Shown in pieces: positions 52,935-61,989 of a DNA stretch of 64,000 bases. Position 1 is the first letter of the stretch, and each line of letters begins with the position of its first letter. The position numbers and the translations under genes were made by a program. Under the pieces are notes generated by a model. It ran no database searches and was not told the origin of the DNA. It was given only the letters and a program-made list of their open reading frames with translations. The stretch is from NCBI RefSeq assembly GCF_009908165.1, contig NZ_JAAAUC010000008.1, forward strand, positions 1-64,000, read 5' to 3'. The DNA comes from Frigidibacter albus (GTDB lineage: Bacteria; Pseudomonadota; Alphaproteobacteria; Rhodobacterales; Rhodobacteraceae).

Positions 52935-53384
52935 GACAAGATCCTGTTGGCGCCGGATGTGCCGTGGTCGCTGACTTGCGGGCGCGGCGCGGGACAGGTC
53001 TGTCTGCGGCTGCTATGCCTGTGGCAGGTTTAGCTTGCCCTTGCGGGACAGCGACGCCTCGGGAACTGCCGACCACGGGCAGGATAGCAAGGGCGGCGAG
53101 GTCGGGGCAAGGGGGTTTCGGCGGGGGCCAGCGCAGGAGGTGCCGACCGCGCCGGTTGCCCGAAGGCGCGGGGCCGCAGGGCAAACGGAGGGCGCGGCCT
53201 GCTGCGGCAGTGCCGAATTCTGATGGTCCTGCCCCGGAGGGCACGTATGGGCCCGCCACGGGATACGTTTCGAGGGGAAGGGCACCTCAGAGTTTCACGG
53301 GCGGCCGAAATTCCGGGCTGCGCCCCCCCCCCTCTGCTGCCGTGTGAGGCAGACGCTCGGCCCCTTGTCCGCCGCTCGCCTGTG
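52935..53384. other. Intergenic region, no gene seen
   Basis: About 450 GC-rich bases without a recognisable product. A run of ten C (near 53322-53332) could be prone to slippage. It should carry the promoter of the DUF2087-GFA pair. Confidence 0.4.
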
Positions 53385-53570
53385 TCAGTCCTTCTTCTTC
53401 TCCGGCAGCCCCTTGCGCCTGGTCTCCGCCAGATCCTCGAGCTCTTTTTCGGTCATCGACGTCTCCATCCCCTTCGATGCGCCCTTCAGATCCGACTTCG
53501 GCGTCTCGCCGCGCTTGGCTGACAGCGCCGCGCCCGCCGCCTTCTGCTGTGCCTTGGATTTCGCCGGCAT
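53385..53570 (-). CDS. DUF3008 family small protein
   Basis: A 61-aa protein matching DUF3008: MPAKSKAQQKAAGAALSAKR, then SDLKGASKGMETSMTEKELE and ETRRKGLPEKKKD. It is basic, very charged and probably unstructured, like other small stress-related proteins with unknown function. The start at 53570 is fixed by the conserved MPAKSKAQQ and by GGAGGCA upstream. It is preceded by a terminator. Confidence 0.88.
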   Translation of the reverse strand: MPAKSKAQQKAAGAALSAKRGETPKSDLKGASKGMETSMTEKELEDLAETRRKGLPEKKKD

Positions 53571-53606
53571 TGCTGCCTCCATGGTTGGTGATGGCAGGGT
53601 AACGGC

Positions 53607-53635
53607 AAAAGGGCCGCCGGTGTTCCCGGCGGCCC
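53607..53635 (-). terminator. Intrinsic terminator of the GatB/YqeY gene
   Basis: On the minus strand GGGCCGCCGG and CCGGCGGCCC pair perfectly with a GAACA loop, followed by TTTTGCC. It lies between the stop at 53726 and the DUF3008 gene. Confidence 0.75.
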
Positions 53636-53725
53636 TCACCCAGCCAGTCACTAGGCCGCAAGATCATATGTATAACGTCTGTATGGGTTCCATACGCCTT
53701 CCAGATGCCGCCAAGGGCATAGAAG

Positions 53726-54187
53726 TCACCCCAGACGGTCCTTCACCGCAGCCCCGGCCGCCGCGAAATCCATCTGGCCGGTGTACTGCGCCTTCAGCGC
53801 CGCCATCACCTTGCCCATGTCGCGGATGCTGGCAGCCCCGGTCTCGGCCACCGCAGCGTCGATGGCGGCTGCCACCTCCTCCGCCGTCAGCTGCCGCGGC
53901 AGGAACTCCTCGATCACCTTGATCTCGGCCAGTTCCTTCTCGGCCAGCTCCAGCCGCCCGCCCTCTTCATAGGCCCGCGCGCTCTCTTGCCGTTGCTTCA
54001 CCATCCGGCCGAGGATCGCCAGGATATCGCTGTCGGCCACCCCCTGCTCGCCGCCGCCCTCGCCGCGCAGCGCGATGTCCTTGTCCTTGATGGCGGCATT
54101 GATCAGCCGCAGCGTCGAAAGCCGGTCAGCCTCCTTCGCCCGCATCGCATCCTTCAGTGCCGAACCGATCCGGTCGCGCATGTTCAT
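53726..54187 (-). CDS. GatB/YqeY domain protein
   Basis: A 153-aa protein of the YqeY family: MRDRIGSALKDAMRAKEADR, LSTLRLINAAIKDKDIALRG, EIKVIEEFLPRQLTAEEVAA and MGKVMAALKAQYTGQMDFAA. It resembles the tRNA-binding tail of GatB and may aid amidotransferase or tRNA work; the exact role is unknown. Start MNMRDRI at 54187 or MRDRI at 54181. It is divergent from carA and is very often placed near it in alphaproteobacteria. Confidence 0.88.
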   Translation of the reverse strand: MNMRDRIGSALKDAMRAKEADRLSTLRLINAAIKDKDIALRGEGGGEQGVADSDILAILGRMVKQRQESARAYEEGGRLELAEKELAEIKVIEEFLPRQLTAEEVAAAIDAAVAETGAASIRDMGKVMAALKAQYTGQMDFAAAGAAVKDRLG

Positions 54188-54382
54188 CCGATTTCCCATC
54201 CCCATGAGGTTCCAGCCTTGCATTCTACCCGCTTCGCCAGCGCGGCACAACCAAGCCGCAACGCAGCAAACCCTTGATTCCCTTCACGTTTGCGAAATGC
54301 AAACCTGCCCCCGCGCCAACCCTTGACCCTGCCCGCCCGCCCCCGTAGGTTCCGCGGGATTTAAGGCCCGGGGAGTCGCGCC

Positions 54383-55549
54383 ATGTCCGCCAGCCATCAG
54401 CCAACACCGAAACCGACCGCCTGCCTCGCGCTTGCGGATGGCACCGTGTTCTACGGAACCGGCTTCGGCGCCACCGGCGAGACGGTGGCCGAGCTTGTCT
54501 TCAACACCGCCATGACCGGCTATCAGGAGATCATGACCGACCCTTCCTATGCCGGGCAAGTCGTGACCTTCACCTTCCCCCATATCGGCAATACCGGCGT
54601 GACGGACGAGGATGACGAGACCGCAGACCCCGTCGCCGCCGGCATGGTGGTGAAATGGGACCCGACAGAGCCGTCGAATTGGCGCGCGACCGGCGATCTG
54701 GTCGCCTGGCTGGAAAAGCGCGGCCGCATCTGCATCGGCGGGCTCGACACCCGCCGCCTGACCCGCGCGATCCGCCAGCAAGGCGCCCCGCATGTGGCGC
54801 TCGCCCATGATCCCGAAGGGAATTTCGACCTCGCCCGGCTCGTCGCCAAGGCCCGCGCCTGGCAGGGTCTGGTTGGGCTCGACCTCGCCAAGGACGTGAC
54901 CTGCGCGCAATCCTATCGCTGGAACGAGATGCGGTGGGCCTGGCCGCAGGGCTACCAGCCGCGCACCGAGCCCGGCATGAAGGTCGTCGCCATCGACTAT
55001 GGCGCGAAGCGCAACATCCTGCGCTGCCTCGCCTCGGCGGGCTGCGACGTGACCGTGCTGCCCGCGAGTGCCACCGCCGAAGAGGTGATGGCGCTGAACC
55101 CCGAGGGCGTGTTCCTGTCGAACGGCCCCGGCGATCCGGCCGCCACCGGCGCCTATGCGGTGCCCGCGATCCGCGGCATTCTGGAGCGGAACATCCCCCT
55201 CTTCGGGATTTGCCTTGGCCATCAGATGCTTGCGCTGGCGCTTGGCGCCAAGACCATCAAGATGAACCACGGCCATCACGGTGCCAACCATCCCGTGAAG
55301 GACATGGAAACCGGCAAGGTCGAGATCACCAGCATGAACCACGGCTTCACCGTGGACAGCCAGACCCTGCCCGAAGGCGTGATGGAAACCCATGTCAGCC
55401 TGTTCGACGGATCCAACTGCGGGATCCGCATGGCGGATCGCCCGGTGTTCTCGGTGCAGTATCACCCCGAGGCCAGCCCCGGCCCGCAGGACAGCTACTA
55501 CCTGTTCGAACGGTTCGCCGAGGCGATGCGCAAGAACCGCGCCGCCTGA
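54383..55549 (+). CDS. carA: Carbamoyl-phosphate synthase small subunit
   Basis: A 388-aa glutaminase subunit that hydrolyses glutamine and passes ammonia to CarB for carbamoyl phosphate, used for pyrimidines and arginine. The class I amidotransferase triad is C277 (FGICLGHQML), H361 and E363 (YHPEASPGP). The N-terminal domain (CLALADGTVFYGTGFGATGE) is typical. carB is not adjacent. A strong terminator follows at 55574. The 195-base leader from the YqeY gene likely holds both promoters. Confidence 0.96.
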   Translation: MSASHQPTPKPTACLALADGTVFYGTGFGATGETVAELVFNTAMTGYQEIMTDPSYAGQVVTFTFPHIGNTGVTDEDDETADPVAAGMVVKWDPTEPSNWRATGDLVAWLEKRGRICIGGLDTRRLTRAIRQQGAPHVALAHDPEGNFDLARLVAKARAWQGLVGLDLAKDVTCAQSYRWNEMRWAWPQGYQPRTEPGMKVVAIDYGAKRNILRCLASAGCDVTVLPASATAEEVMALNPEGVFLSNGPGDPAATGAYAVPAIRGILERNIPLFGICLGHQMLALALGAKTIKMNHGHHGANHPVKDMETGKVEITSMNHGFTVDSQTLPEGVMETHVSLFDGSNCGIRMADRPVFSVQYHPEASPGPQDSYYLFERFAEAMRKNRAA

Positions 55550-55573
55550 CCCGACCCCCCGATACCCTCAAGG

Positions 55574-55598
55574 CCCCGTGGCAGCGCCGCGGGGTTTT
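55574..55598 (+). terminator. Intrinsic terminator after carA
   Basis: CCCCGTGGC and GCCGCGGGG (one G-T pair) form a nine-base stem with an AGC loop, followed by TTTTGCGTTT, 24 bases after the stop. Confidence 0.88.
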
Positions 55599-55676
55599 GC
55601 GTTTGCCGCAAATGGCTTAACGCCCTGTTAACCAATCTGCGGCAAAGCTGGCCGGGCCGAATGCAACCGGGCCGCC

Positions 55677-57746
55677 ATGTCGCAGAACCTGCATCTTCGC
55701 CTCGTCCCAAGCGCCGCCGCGCCCGCCGCGGACGTGGCAGCACAGCTGCGCGGCGTCCCCCGCCGCCCGGTGCGAGAGCGCACTCCGCTTGGCCAGATCC
55801 TGCTGGAGATGGGGGCGGTCGATCCCGGCGACCTGCTGCGCGCCGTGGCGATGCGGGGCCGGCAGGATCAGCCGCTTGGCGATATCCTGCAGGCGCATGG
55901 CTGGGTGTCAGAGGCCGACCTGATGGCGGCGCTGGCGGCGCAATGGGGCGCCGAGGCGCTGGACCTGATCGGCCAGCGCCCCGATCCGCGGCTGGTGGAC
56001 CGGCTGGGGGCCGAGACCTGCCTGCGCGCGGCGGTGCTGCCCTGGCGCCGGGCGGGCGGCGCCACCGTGATCGCCACCGCCCGGCCCGATGCATTTCAGG
56101 CGCTGCTGCCGCAGCTGACGGCGGAATTCGGCCCCTGTGCCATGGCACTGGCACCAGAGCGTGACATTCACGCGGCGCTGCTGGCGACCCGCCAGACCCG
56201 GCTGGTGCGCAAGGCCGAAGCGCAGGTGCCGGCCGACCTCAGCTGCCGCGGCGCGGATGCCGCGCGCAGCGCGCGGGTGGCGCTGGCGCTGCTGGTGATG
56301 CTCGCCGCCGCGCTGCTGCTGGCGCCGGTATTGGTGCTGGGGGCGCTGCTGGCCTGGACGCTGGTCACGCTGGTGCTGGCGCAGGGGCTGAAGCTGGCGG
56401 CGCTGCTGGTGATGCTGCGCCCCAGGGCGCTGGCGGGCCGCGGGGCAGAGCCGATGCCGGAAGGCGTGCTACCCCTCCTGCCCGCCCGCCGCGGTCGGCC
56501 GGACCGGCTGCCGATGGTGTCGATCATGGTGCCGATGTTCCGCGAGCATGACATCGCCCCCCGGCTGGTGCAGCGGCTCGGCCGGCTCGACTATCCCAAG
56601 GAACTGCTCGACGTGCTGCTGGTGGTCGAGGAAGAGGATGACGTCACCCGCACCGCCCTCGCCGGGGCGGTGCTGCCGCACTGGATGCGGGTGGTGGTGG
56701 TGCCGCAGGGCCCGATCAAGACCAAGCCGCGCGCGCTCAACTTCGCGCTGAACTTCTGCCGCGGCAGCATCATCGGCGTCTATGATGCCGAGGATGCGCC
56801 CGATGCCGACCAGATCCACAAGGTCGTGCGCCGCTTTGCCGAAGCGCCCGAGGATGTGGTCTGCCTGCAGGGCATTCTTGATTTCTACAATCCGCGCACC
56901 AATTGGCTCTCGCGCTGCTTCACCGTCGAATATGCCAGCTGGTTCCGCGTGGTGCTGCCCGGCATCGCCCGGTTGGGGCTGGTGGTGCCGCTGGGGGGCA
57001 CGACCCTGTTTTTCCGCCGCGGGCCGCTGGAGGATCTGGGCGGATGGGACGCGCATAACGTCACCGAGGATGCAGATCTCGGCCTGCGCCTTGCCCGCCG
57101 CGGCTACCGGACCGAGCTGATCGACACCGTCACCGGCGAAGAGGCAAATTGCCGGGCGCTGCACTGGGTCAAGCAACGCTCGCGCTGGCAGAAGGGCTAT
57201 GCGATGACCTGGGGTGTGCATATGCGCAATCCCGCGCGCCTGTGGCGCGAGCTCGGGGCCTGGCGGATGTTCGGCTTTCAGGTGATGTTCCTCGGCTCGC
57301 TGACCCAATCCCTGCTGGCGCCGCTGCTCTGGACCTTCTGGGTGCTGGCGCTCGGCCTGCCGCATAGCTTCGCCGCCGCCCTGCCCGGCTGGATGCTGCC
57401 GGCGATGACCGCGCTGTTCCTCGGCTCGGAAGCGGTAAACATCCTGTGCGGCCTCTGGGCGGTGCGCGGGCCGAAGCACCGGCATCTGGCGCCCTGGGTG
57501 CCGACGCTGCACCTCTATCACCCGCTCGGCACGCTTTCGGCCTGGAAGGCCCTGCATGAGGTGGTGACGAAGCCCTTCTACTGGGACAAGACCCAGCACG
57601 GCCTGTTCGACGGCAACCATGACGCGGAAGATGAAGCCGCATCAGAGGCACCGCCACGCTTCGCACTGCCGACGATGAGGCCGGTTCGGGGTCCGGTGCC
57701 CCTCCCGGCGCCGGTTGCAGCACCGCGCCAGCCCGCACCGCACTGA
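55677..57746 (+). CDS. GspE-N (MshEN) domain fused to GT2 membrane glycosyltransferase
   Basis: A 689-aa fusion. Residues about 35-175 form an MshEN/GspE N-terminal domain (LGQILLEMGAVDPGDLLRAV, LGDILQAHGWVSEADLMAAL), which in other proteins binds c-di-GMP. Two helices follow, then a GT2 domain like cellulose synthase: IMVPMFREHDIA, VYDAEDAPDAD, TEDADLGLRLA and QRSRWQKG (the D, D, D, QxxRW set), and three to four more helices. It likely makes an exopolysaccharide under c-di-GMP control. A Pro/Ala tail ends the protein. Confidence 0.85.
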   Translation: MSQNLHLRLVPSAAAPAADVAAQLRGVPRRPVRERTPLGQILLEMGAVDPGDLLRAVAMRGRQDQPLGDILQAHGWVSEADLMAALAAQWGAEALDLIGQRPDPRLVDRLGAETCLRAAVLPWRRAGGATVIATARPDAFQALLPQLTAEFGPCAMALAPERDIHAALLATRQTRLVRKAEAQVPADLSCRGADAARSARVALALLVMLAAALLLAPVLVLGALLAWTLVTLVLAQGLKLAALLVMLRPRALAGRGAEPMPEGVLPLLPARRGRPDRLPMVSIMVPMFREHDIAPRLVQRLGRLDYPKELLDVLLVVEEEDDVTRTALAGAVLPHWMRVVVVPQGPIKTKPRALNFALNFCRGSIIGVYDAEDAPDADQIHKVVRRFAEAPEDVVCLQGILDFYNPRTNWLSRCFTVEYASWFRVVLPGIARLGLVVPLGGTTLFFRRGPLEDLGGWDAHNVTEDADLGLRLARRGYRTELIDTVTGEEANCRALHWVKQRSRWQKGYAMTWGVHMRNPARLWRELGAWRMFGFQVMFLGSLTQSLLAPLLWTFWVLALGLPHSFAAALPGWMLPAMTALFLGSEAVNILCGLWAVRGPKHRHLAPWVPTLHLYHPLGTLSAWKALHEVVTKPFYWDKTQHGLFDGNHDAEDEAASEAPPRFALPTMRPVRGPVPLPAPVAAPRQPAPH

Positions 57747-57762
57747 AGCCCCGCACTGAGCG

Positions 57763-58395
57763 TCAGCGAGAGCGCAGCTCGCCCGCATCCAGCTTCAGCC
57801 GCGTCTCGAAGGCCTTCGAGATATGGGCCCTCAGCGCCAGCTGCGCCGCATCCTCATCCCGCGCCTCGATGGCGCGGACGATGGCGTCATGCTCGGCCAG
57901 CGCGGTTTCGGTCCGCCCCTCGGCCGCCAGCGAGGTCGAGGCCAGCAGCGCCATCGACCGATGCACAAGGTCAAGCTGCTGCACCAGATAGCGGTTGTGC
58001 GAGGCGAGGTGGATCAGCTTGTGAAAGCGCCGGTTCGCCCGGCTCAGCGCCTTGGGATCGTTCAGCAGCAGCCGGTCGACCTCCACCATCTCGCGCAGCA
58101 CCCGCGTCTCCTCGGGGCTGGCATGGCGCGCGGCCAGCCGGGCGGCCAGCCCTTCCAGCTCGGCCCGCACCACATACAGCTCGGCCAGCTGGTTGTGGTC
58201 CAGCGATGCCACGATCAGGCTGCGCCCGTCGCGCGTCAGCATCGACTGCGTCTCCAGCCGCTGCAGCGCCTCGCGGATCGGGGTGCGCGACACGCCAAAG
58301 CGCTCGGCCAGCTCTGATTCTACCAGCCGGTCGCCCGGGCGGTAGGTCCCGGCATCAATGGCCTCGAGGATCAGCGTATAGGCGTCTTTCTGCAT
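57763..58395 (-). CDS. GntR family regulator (FadR/FCD type)
   Basis: A 210-aa GntR regulator. Winged helix: GDRLVESELAERFGVSRTPI, REALQRLETQSMLTRDGRSL. C-terminal FCD domain with ligand and metal histidines (ANRRFHKLIHLASHNRYL, ALAEHDAIVRAIEARDEDAA, RAHISKAFE). FCD regulators sense small acids. No target operon is adjacent except the divergent nucleotidase. Start 58395 (MQKDAYTLILEAID) suits the family; an upstream ATG at 58470 would add an odd tail. Confidence 0.87.
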   Translation of the reverse strand: MQKDAYTLILEAIDAGTYRPGDRLVESELAERFGVSRTPIREALQRLETQSMLTRDGRSLIVASLDHNQLAELYVVRAELEGLAARLAARHASPEETRVLREMVEVDRLLLNDPKALSRANRRFHKLIHLASHNRYLVQQLDLVHRSMALLASTSLAAEGRTETALAEHDAIVRAIEARDEDAAQLALRAHISKAFETRLKLDAGELRSR

Positions 58396-58534
58396 CCGGC
58401 GTTCCCGTGCCCGTCCCTGGTTCCGATGAGCGGGAACCCTAAGCGCGGCAGACGGCCAAGGGCAAGTCATGAAGCGCCGCAGCCCGCCGCTGCCAGCCGT
58501 TGCAGCGCCCTTCCACCCCGGCTAGGATCGCCCC

Positions 58535-59182
58535 ATGCCAGCCCAGCATTTCATCCATGTCAGCCACTGGGTCTTCGACCTCGACAACACGCTCTATCCC
58601 CCCTCGGCGCGGCTCTTCGACCAGATCGAGCTTCGGATGACGGCCTGGGTCATGGAGGCGCTGAAGGTCGAAAAGCCCGAGGCCGACCGCTTGCGCCGCC
58701 ATTACTGGCAGCTTTATGGCACCACGCTGGCCGGGCTGATGCACGAACACGGGCTCGACCCCGCGCCCTACCTTGTCGATGTGCACGACATCAAGATGGA
58801 CCACCTGACCCCGGACCCTGCGCTGCGCGCCGGCATCGCCGCGCTGCCGGGGCGGCGGATCGTCTATACCAACGGCTCGGCGCCCTATGCCGAACGCGTG
58901 CTGGCGGCGCGGGGGCTGTCGGGCCTGTTCGATGCCGTCTATGGCGTGGAACATGCGGGCTTTCGCCCCAAGCCGGATCGTGCGGCGTTCGAGGCGATCT
59001 TCGAGATCGACGGGCTCGACCCCGCCCTTGGCGCGATGTTCGAGGATGATCCGCGCAACCTGACAGCCCCACATGCCATGGGAATGCGCACCGTCCATGT
59101 CGCGCCCGAAGCCTTCCCGGCGCCGCATATCCACCATCACACCGACGATCTGGCGGGCTTCCTGTCGCGGCTCGGCAGCTGA
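58535..59182 (+). CDS. Pyrimidine 5'-nucleotidase (HAD superfamily)
   Basis: A 215-aa HAD phosphatase: FDLDNTLYPPSARLFDQIEL is motif I with the nucleophile Asp, IVYTNGSAPYAERVL is motif II, KPDRAAFEAIFE motif III, and AMFEDDPRNLTAPHAMGMRT motif IV. This is the SDT1/YjjG-like branch that dephosphorylates pyrimidine mononucleotides and is highly conserved in Rhodobacterales. It is divergent from the GntR gene and stands alone. Confidence 0.9.
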   Translation: MPAQHFIHVSHWVFDLDNTLYPPSARLFDQIELRMTAWVMEALKVEKPEADRLRRHYWQLYGTTLAGLMHEHGLDPAPYLVDVHDIKMDHLTPDPALRAGIAALPGRRIVYTNGSAPYAERVLAARGLSGLFDAVYGVEHAGFRPKPDRAAFEAIFEIDGLDPALGAMFEDDPRNLTAPHAMGMRTVHVAPEAFPAPHIHHHTDDLAGFLSRLGS

Positions 59183-59278
59183 CCCCGCCTGCGGCACGCC
59201 GCCACACTGCGGCAATCTGCGATATCGCCGGGCGCCCCCCGCGCAGGCATTGTGCCATCCGCGAACAGGAGGCAGCAC

Positions 59279-59515
59279 ATGACCGACATCACCCGAGCGC
59301 CCGCGCCAAGCCGCTGGTATTTCAACATCCCGATCTTCGGCTGGATCGCCCGCGGCTTCAGTGGCCTCGAGGGCGGCATTTGGCTTGCCCTGCTGCTTGT
59401 GGTCGCCCTCATCGGCATTGCAGGGCTGACCTGGGGCCTTCCCGCGATTGGCCTTATCGCCACTCTCGCCGTGCCGCTGGTCTTCGTCGTGCTGATCATG
59501 ATCACGCTCGGGTAA
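59279..59515 (+). CDS. Hypothetical small membrane protein
   Basis: A 78-aa protein with a polar start (MTDITRAPAPSRWYFNIPIF) and two helices (IWLALLLVVALIGIAGLTWG, AIGLIATLAVPLVFVVLIMI). AGGAGG just before ATG 59279 is a strong ribosome site, supporting a real gene. No family is known to me. It stands between the nucleotidase and the monooxygenase, 71 bases before the latter. Confidence 0.65.
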   Translation: MTDITRAPAPSRWYFNIPIFGWIARGFSGLEGGIWLALLLVVALIGIAGLTWGLPAIGLIATLAVPLVFVVLIMITLG

Positions 59516-59586
59516 CAGCGGCGACCCATTGCCGCTTGGACAGCCCGCCCCCGCCGCGCTAGATCAGCGGTCAGGAGGGCCCGACC

Positions 59587-60786
59587 ATGGCACATGACGC
59601 GACTGACATCCTGATTTCCGGCGGCGGCGTCGCCGGACTGACCGCTGCGGCGGCCTTTGGCGCGGCGGGCTTCCGCGTCACCTGCGTCGATCCCGCGCCG
59701 CCCGTCACCAGCGATACCGAGGCCGGGGCCGACCTGCGCACCACCGCCTTCCTGCAGCCCTCGATCCCGGTGCTGCAAGCGGCGGGTCTGTGGGACCGGC
59801 TGGAGCCTTTCGCCACGCCCCTGCAGGTGATGCGCATCGTCGATGCCGGCGGGGCCGAACCGCAGGCCCGCATCACCCGCGATTTCAATGCCGCCGATAT
59901 CTCCGACCAGCCCTTTGGCTGGAACCTGCCCAACTGGCTGCTGCGGCGCGAGATGGTGGCGCGGCTGGCAGACATGCCCAATGTCGATTTTCGCCCCGGC
60001 ACCGGCTTTGCCAGCATGGTCGCGCGGGAAAGCGGCGCCATCGTCACCTTGACCGACGGCAGCCAGATCGACGCCCGCATGGTTGTGGCCGCTGACGGTC
60101 GGAACAGCCCGGTACGCGAGGCGCTTGGCATCGCCACCCGCACCACCCGCTATGGCCAGAAGGCGCTGGCCTTCGCCGTCACCCACCCGATCCCGCATGG
60201 CAACGTCTCGACGGAAATCCACCGCTCGGGCGGCCCCTTCACGCTGGTGCCGCTGCCCGACCGGGACGGCCTGCCCTCCTCCGCCATCGTCTGGATGGAG
60301 CGGGGGCCCGAGGCGGAACGGCTCGCCGCCCTGCCGGTGCCGGAGTTCGAGGCGGAAATGACGCGGCGCAGCTGCGGCCTGTTCGGCCCGCTGAGCCTCG
60401 CCACCCGCCGCCCGCTCTGGCCGATGATCAGCCAGATCGCCGCGCGCTTTGACGGCCCGCGCACCGCGCTGATCGCCGAGGCCGCGCATGTGGTGCCGCC
60501 CATCGGCGCGCAGGGCCTGAACATGAGCCTGTCGGACCTGCGGGTGCTGCTGGAGCTGGCCTCTGCCGCGCCGGGCCAGATCGGCGAGCCGGCGATGCTG
60601 GCCACCTATCACCGTCGCCGCTGGCCCGAGGTGCAGGCCCGCGTCGCCGGGATCGACCTTCTGAACCGCGCCTCGATGCTGGAACCGCGCCCGCTGCGCG
60701 ACCTGCGGGCCGGGGCGCTGAACGCGCTCTACTCGCTGGCGCCGGTGCGCAAGACGCTGATGCGCGCCGGGCTCGGGGTGCGCTGA
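59587..60786 (+). CDS. UbiH/UbiF-family FAD monooxygenase
   Basis: A 399-aa flavoprotein of the ubiquinone hydroxylase group. N-terminal ISGGGVAGLTAAAAFGAAG binds FAD, MVVAADGRNSPVREALGI is the DG motif, and IAEAAHVVPPIGAQGLNMSL the second FAD motif, with Glu in place of the usual Asp. It probably hydroxylates the ring of a ubiquinone precursor at the membrane. AGGAGGGCC precedes the ATG. A hairpin follows the stop. Which ring position it attacks cannot be read. Confidence 0.88.
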   Translation: MAHDATDILISGGGVAGLTAAAAFGAAGFRVTCVDPAPPVTSDTEAGADLRTTAFLQPSIPVLQAAGLWDRLEPFATPLQVMRIVDAGGAEPQARITRDFNAADISDQPFGWNLPNWLLRREMVARLADMPNVDFRPGTGFASMVARESGAIVTLTDGSQIDARMVVAADGRNSPVREALGIATRTTRYGQKALAFAVTHPIPHGNVSTEIHRSGGPFTLVPLPDRDGLPSSAIVWMERGPEAERLAALPVPEFEAEMTRRSCGLFGPLSLATRRPLWPMISQIAARFDGPRTALIAEAAHVVPPIGAQGLNMSLSDLRVLLELASAAPGQIGEPAMLATYHRRRWPEVQARVAGIDLLNRASMLEPRPLRDLRAGALNALYSLAPVRKTLMRAGLGVR

Positions 60787-60794
60787 CGCCAAAA

Positions 60795-60822
60795 GGGGCT
60801 GTGGCGCGATGACCACAGCCCC
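60795..60822. terminator. Hairpin after the UbiH-like gene
   Basis: GGGGCTGTGG and CCACAGCCCC (60795-60804 and 60813-60822) form a perfect 10-base stem with an 8-base loop, 8 bases after the stop. A-run before it (60791-60794), no T-run after it. Confidence 0.6.
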
Positions 60823-60881
60823 GCGCCATCTCAGCCAATTTGCCTCAATTCAGACACAATCATCGGCCAACCCGTTGATTG

Positions 60882-61973
60882 ATGGCACAAACCTCGATCC
60901 AGATCATCTCTACCGACAATGTCACCGTGACCCACGCGGATGGCTCGCCCACGCGCAACGGCAACACCATCGAGAATGCGCTAAACGGCAATGCCTTCGG
61001 CTGGGAAACGCCCGACAACCTTGCCTTCACCTTCTCGACCGCCGCGCCGGTGACGATCAGCTTCGATGATTCAGATGGCGTGCTGCGGGACGATCCGGTG
61101 CTGCTGTCGATCGTCACCGATCAGCGGCTGACCGAAGAGGTGACCATCGACGGCACCACCTACACCCCCACGGACAGCACGATCCGCTGGTGGAACCCCG
61201 CCCCTGTCTATGTCGAGAACGAATACGAGGTCGTGCTGTTCGACGAGGATGGCACCGCCTATCGGATGGTCGGCGTCTCGATCACCACCGGCTACTCCAC
61301 CACGGTCGTCGGCGTGACCTTCGACGGCGCCGCGCCTCCCGCCGGCACCACGCTCTATTACATCCAGGGCCAGTCCACCTATCACGGCAGTGGCCAGTCC
61401 GTCGCCATCTCGAACGCGACGATCTGCTTCCTGCGCGGCACGCTGATCGACACACCGCGCGGCCGCATTCCGGTGCAGGATCTGGTCGCGGGCGACGCGG
61501 TCACGACGCTGGACAATGGCACCCAACCCATCCGCTGGATCGGCAGCAGCCGCGTGTCAGGGCTTGGCGCCCTCGCCCCGATCCGCATCGGCGCCGGCGC
61601 GCTTGGCAATGACCGCGACCTGCTGGTGTCACCCAATCACCGCATGCTGCTGACCGGCCCCCGCGCCGAATTGCTGTTCGGCGAAGGCGAGGTGCTGATG
61701 GCGGCCAAGTTCCTGACCGCCGATGCGAGGGTCCGGTCCGAGCCCTGCGCGGTCGCCGAATATTACCACATCCTCTTTGACCGGCATGAGATCATCTTCG
61801 CCGAAGGCGCCCCCGCCGAAAGCCTGCATATGGGCGGCGAGGCCATTGGCGCGCTGGATGCCGAGGCCCGGGCCGAAATCGCCGCGATCTTCCCCGACCT
61901 GCAGCAGCGCACCGCCGGCCTGTCCCGCCCCGCCCTGACCCGGGTCGAGGCGCAGGTGCTGATGGCCGCCTGA
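60882..61973 (+). CDS. Hint-domain protein (hedgehog/intein-like autoprocessing)
   Basis: A 363-aa protein. The first 185 residues form a beta-rich region with Asp/Gly/Thr repeats (ISTDNVTVTHADGSPTRNGN, DDSDGVLRDDPVLLSIVTDQ), followed by a Hint domain beginning at a Cys: ICFLRGTLIDTPRGRIPVQD, LVAGDAVTTLDNGTQPIRWI, and LLVSPNHRMLLTG, then a helical tail. Hint domains can cleave the chain before the Cys. In Rhodobacterales many such proteins occur near secreted or cell-surface functions. Signal peptide is not evident. ATG 60882 is chosen, a TTG precedes it. Confidence 0.85.
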   Translation: MAQTSIQIISTDNVTVTHADGSPTRNGNTIENALNGNAFGWETPDNLAFTFSTAAPVTISFDDSDGVLRDDPVLLSIVTDQRLTEEVTIDGTTYTPTDSTIRWWNPAPVYVENEYEVVLFDEDGTAYRMVGVSITTGYSTTVVGVTFDGAAPPAGTTLYYIQGQSTYHGSGQSVAISNATICFLRGTLIDTPRGRIPVQDLVAGDAVTTLDNGTQPIRWIGSSRVSGLGALAPIRIGAGALGNDRDLLVSPNHRMLLTGPRAELLFGEGEVLMAAKFLTADARVRSEPCAVAEYYHILFDRHEIIFAEGAPAESLHMGGEAIGALDAEARAEIAAIFPDLQQRTAGLSRPALTRVEAQVLMAA

Positions 61974-61989
61974 GCCTAAGCCAGTTACA

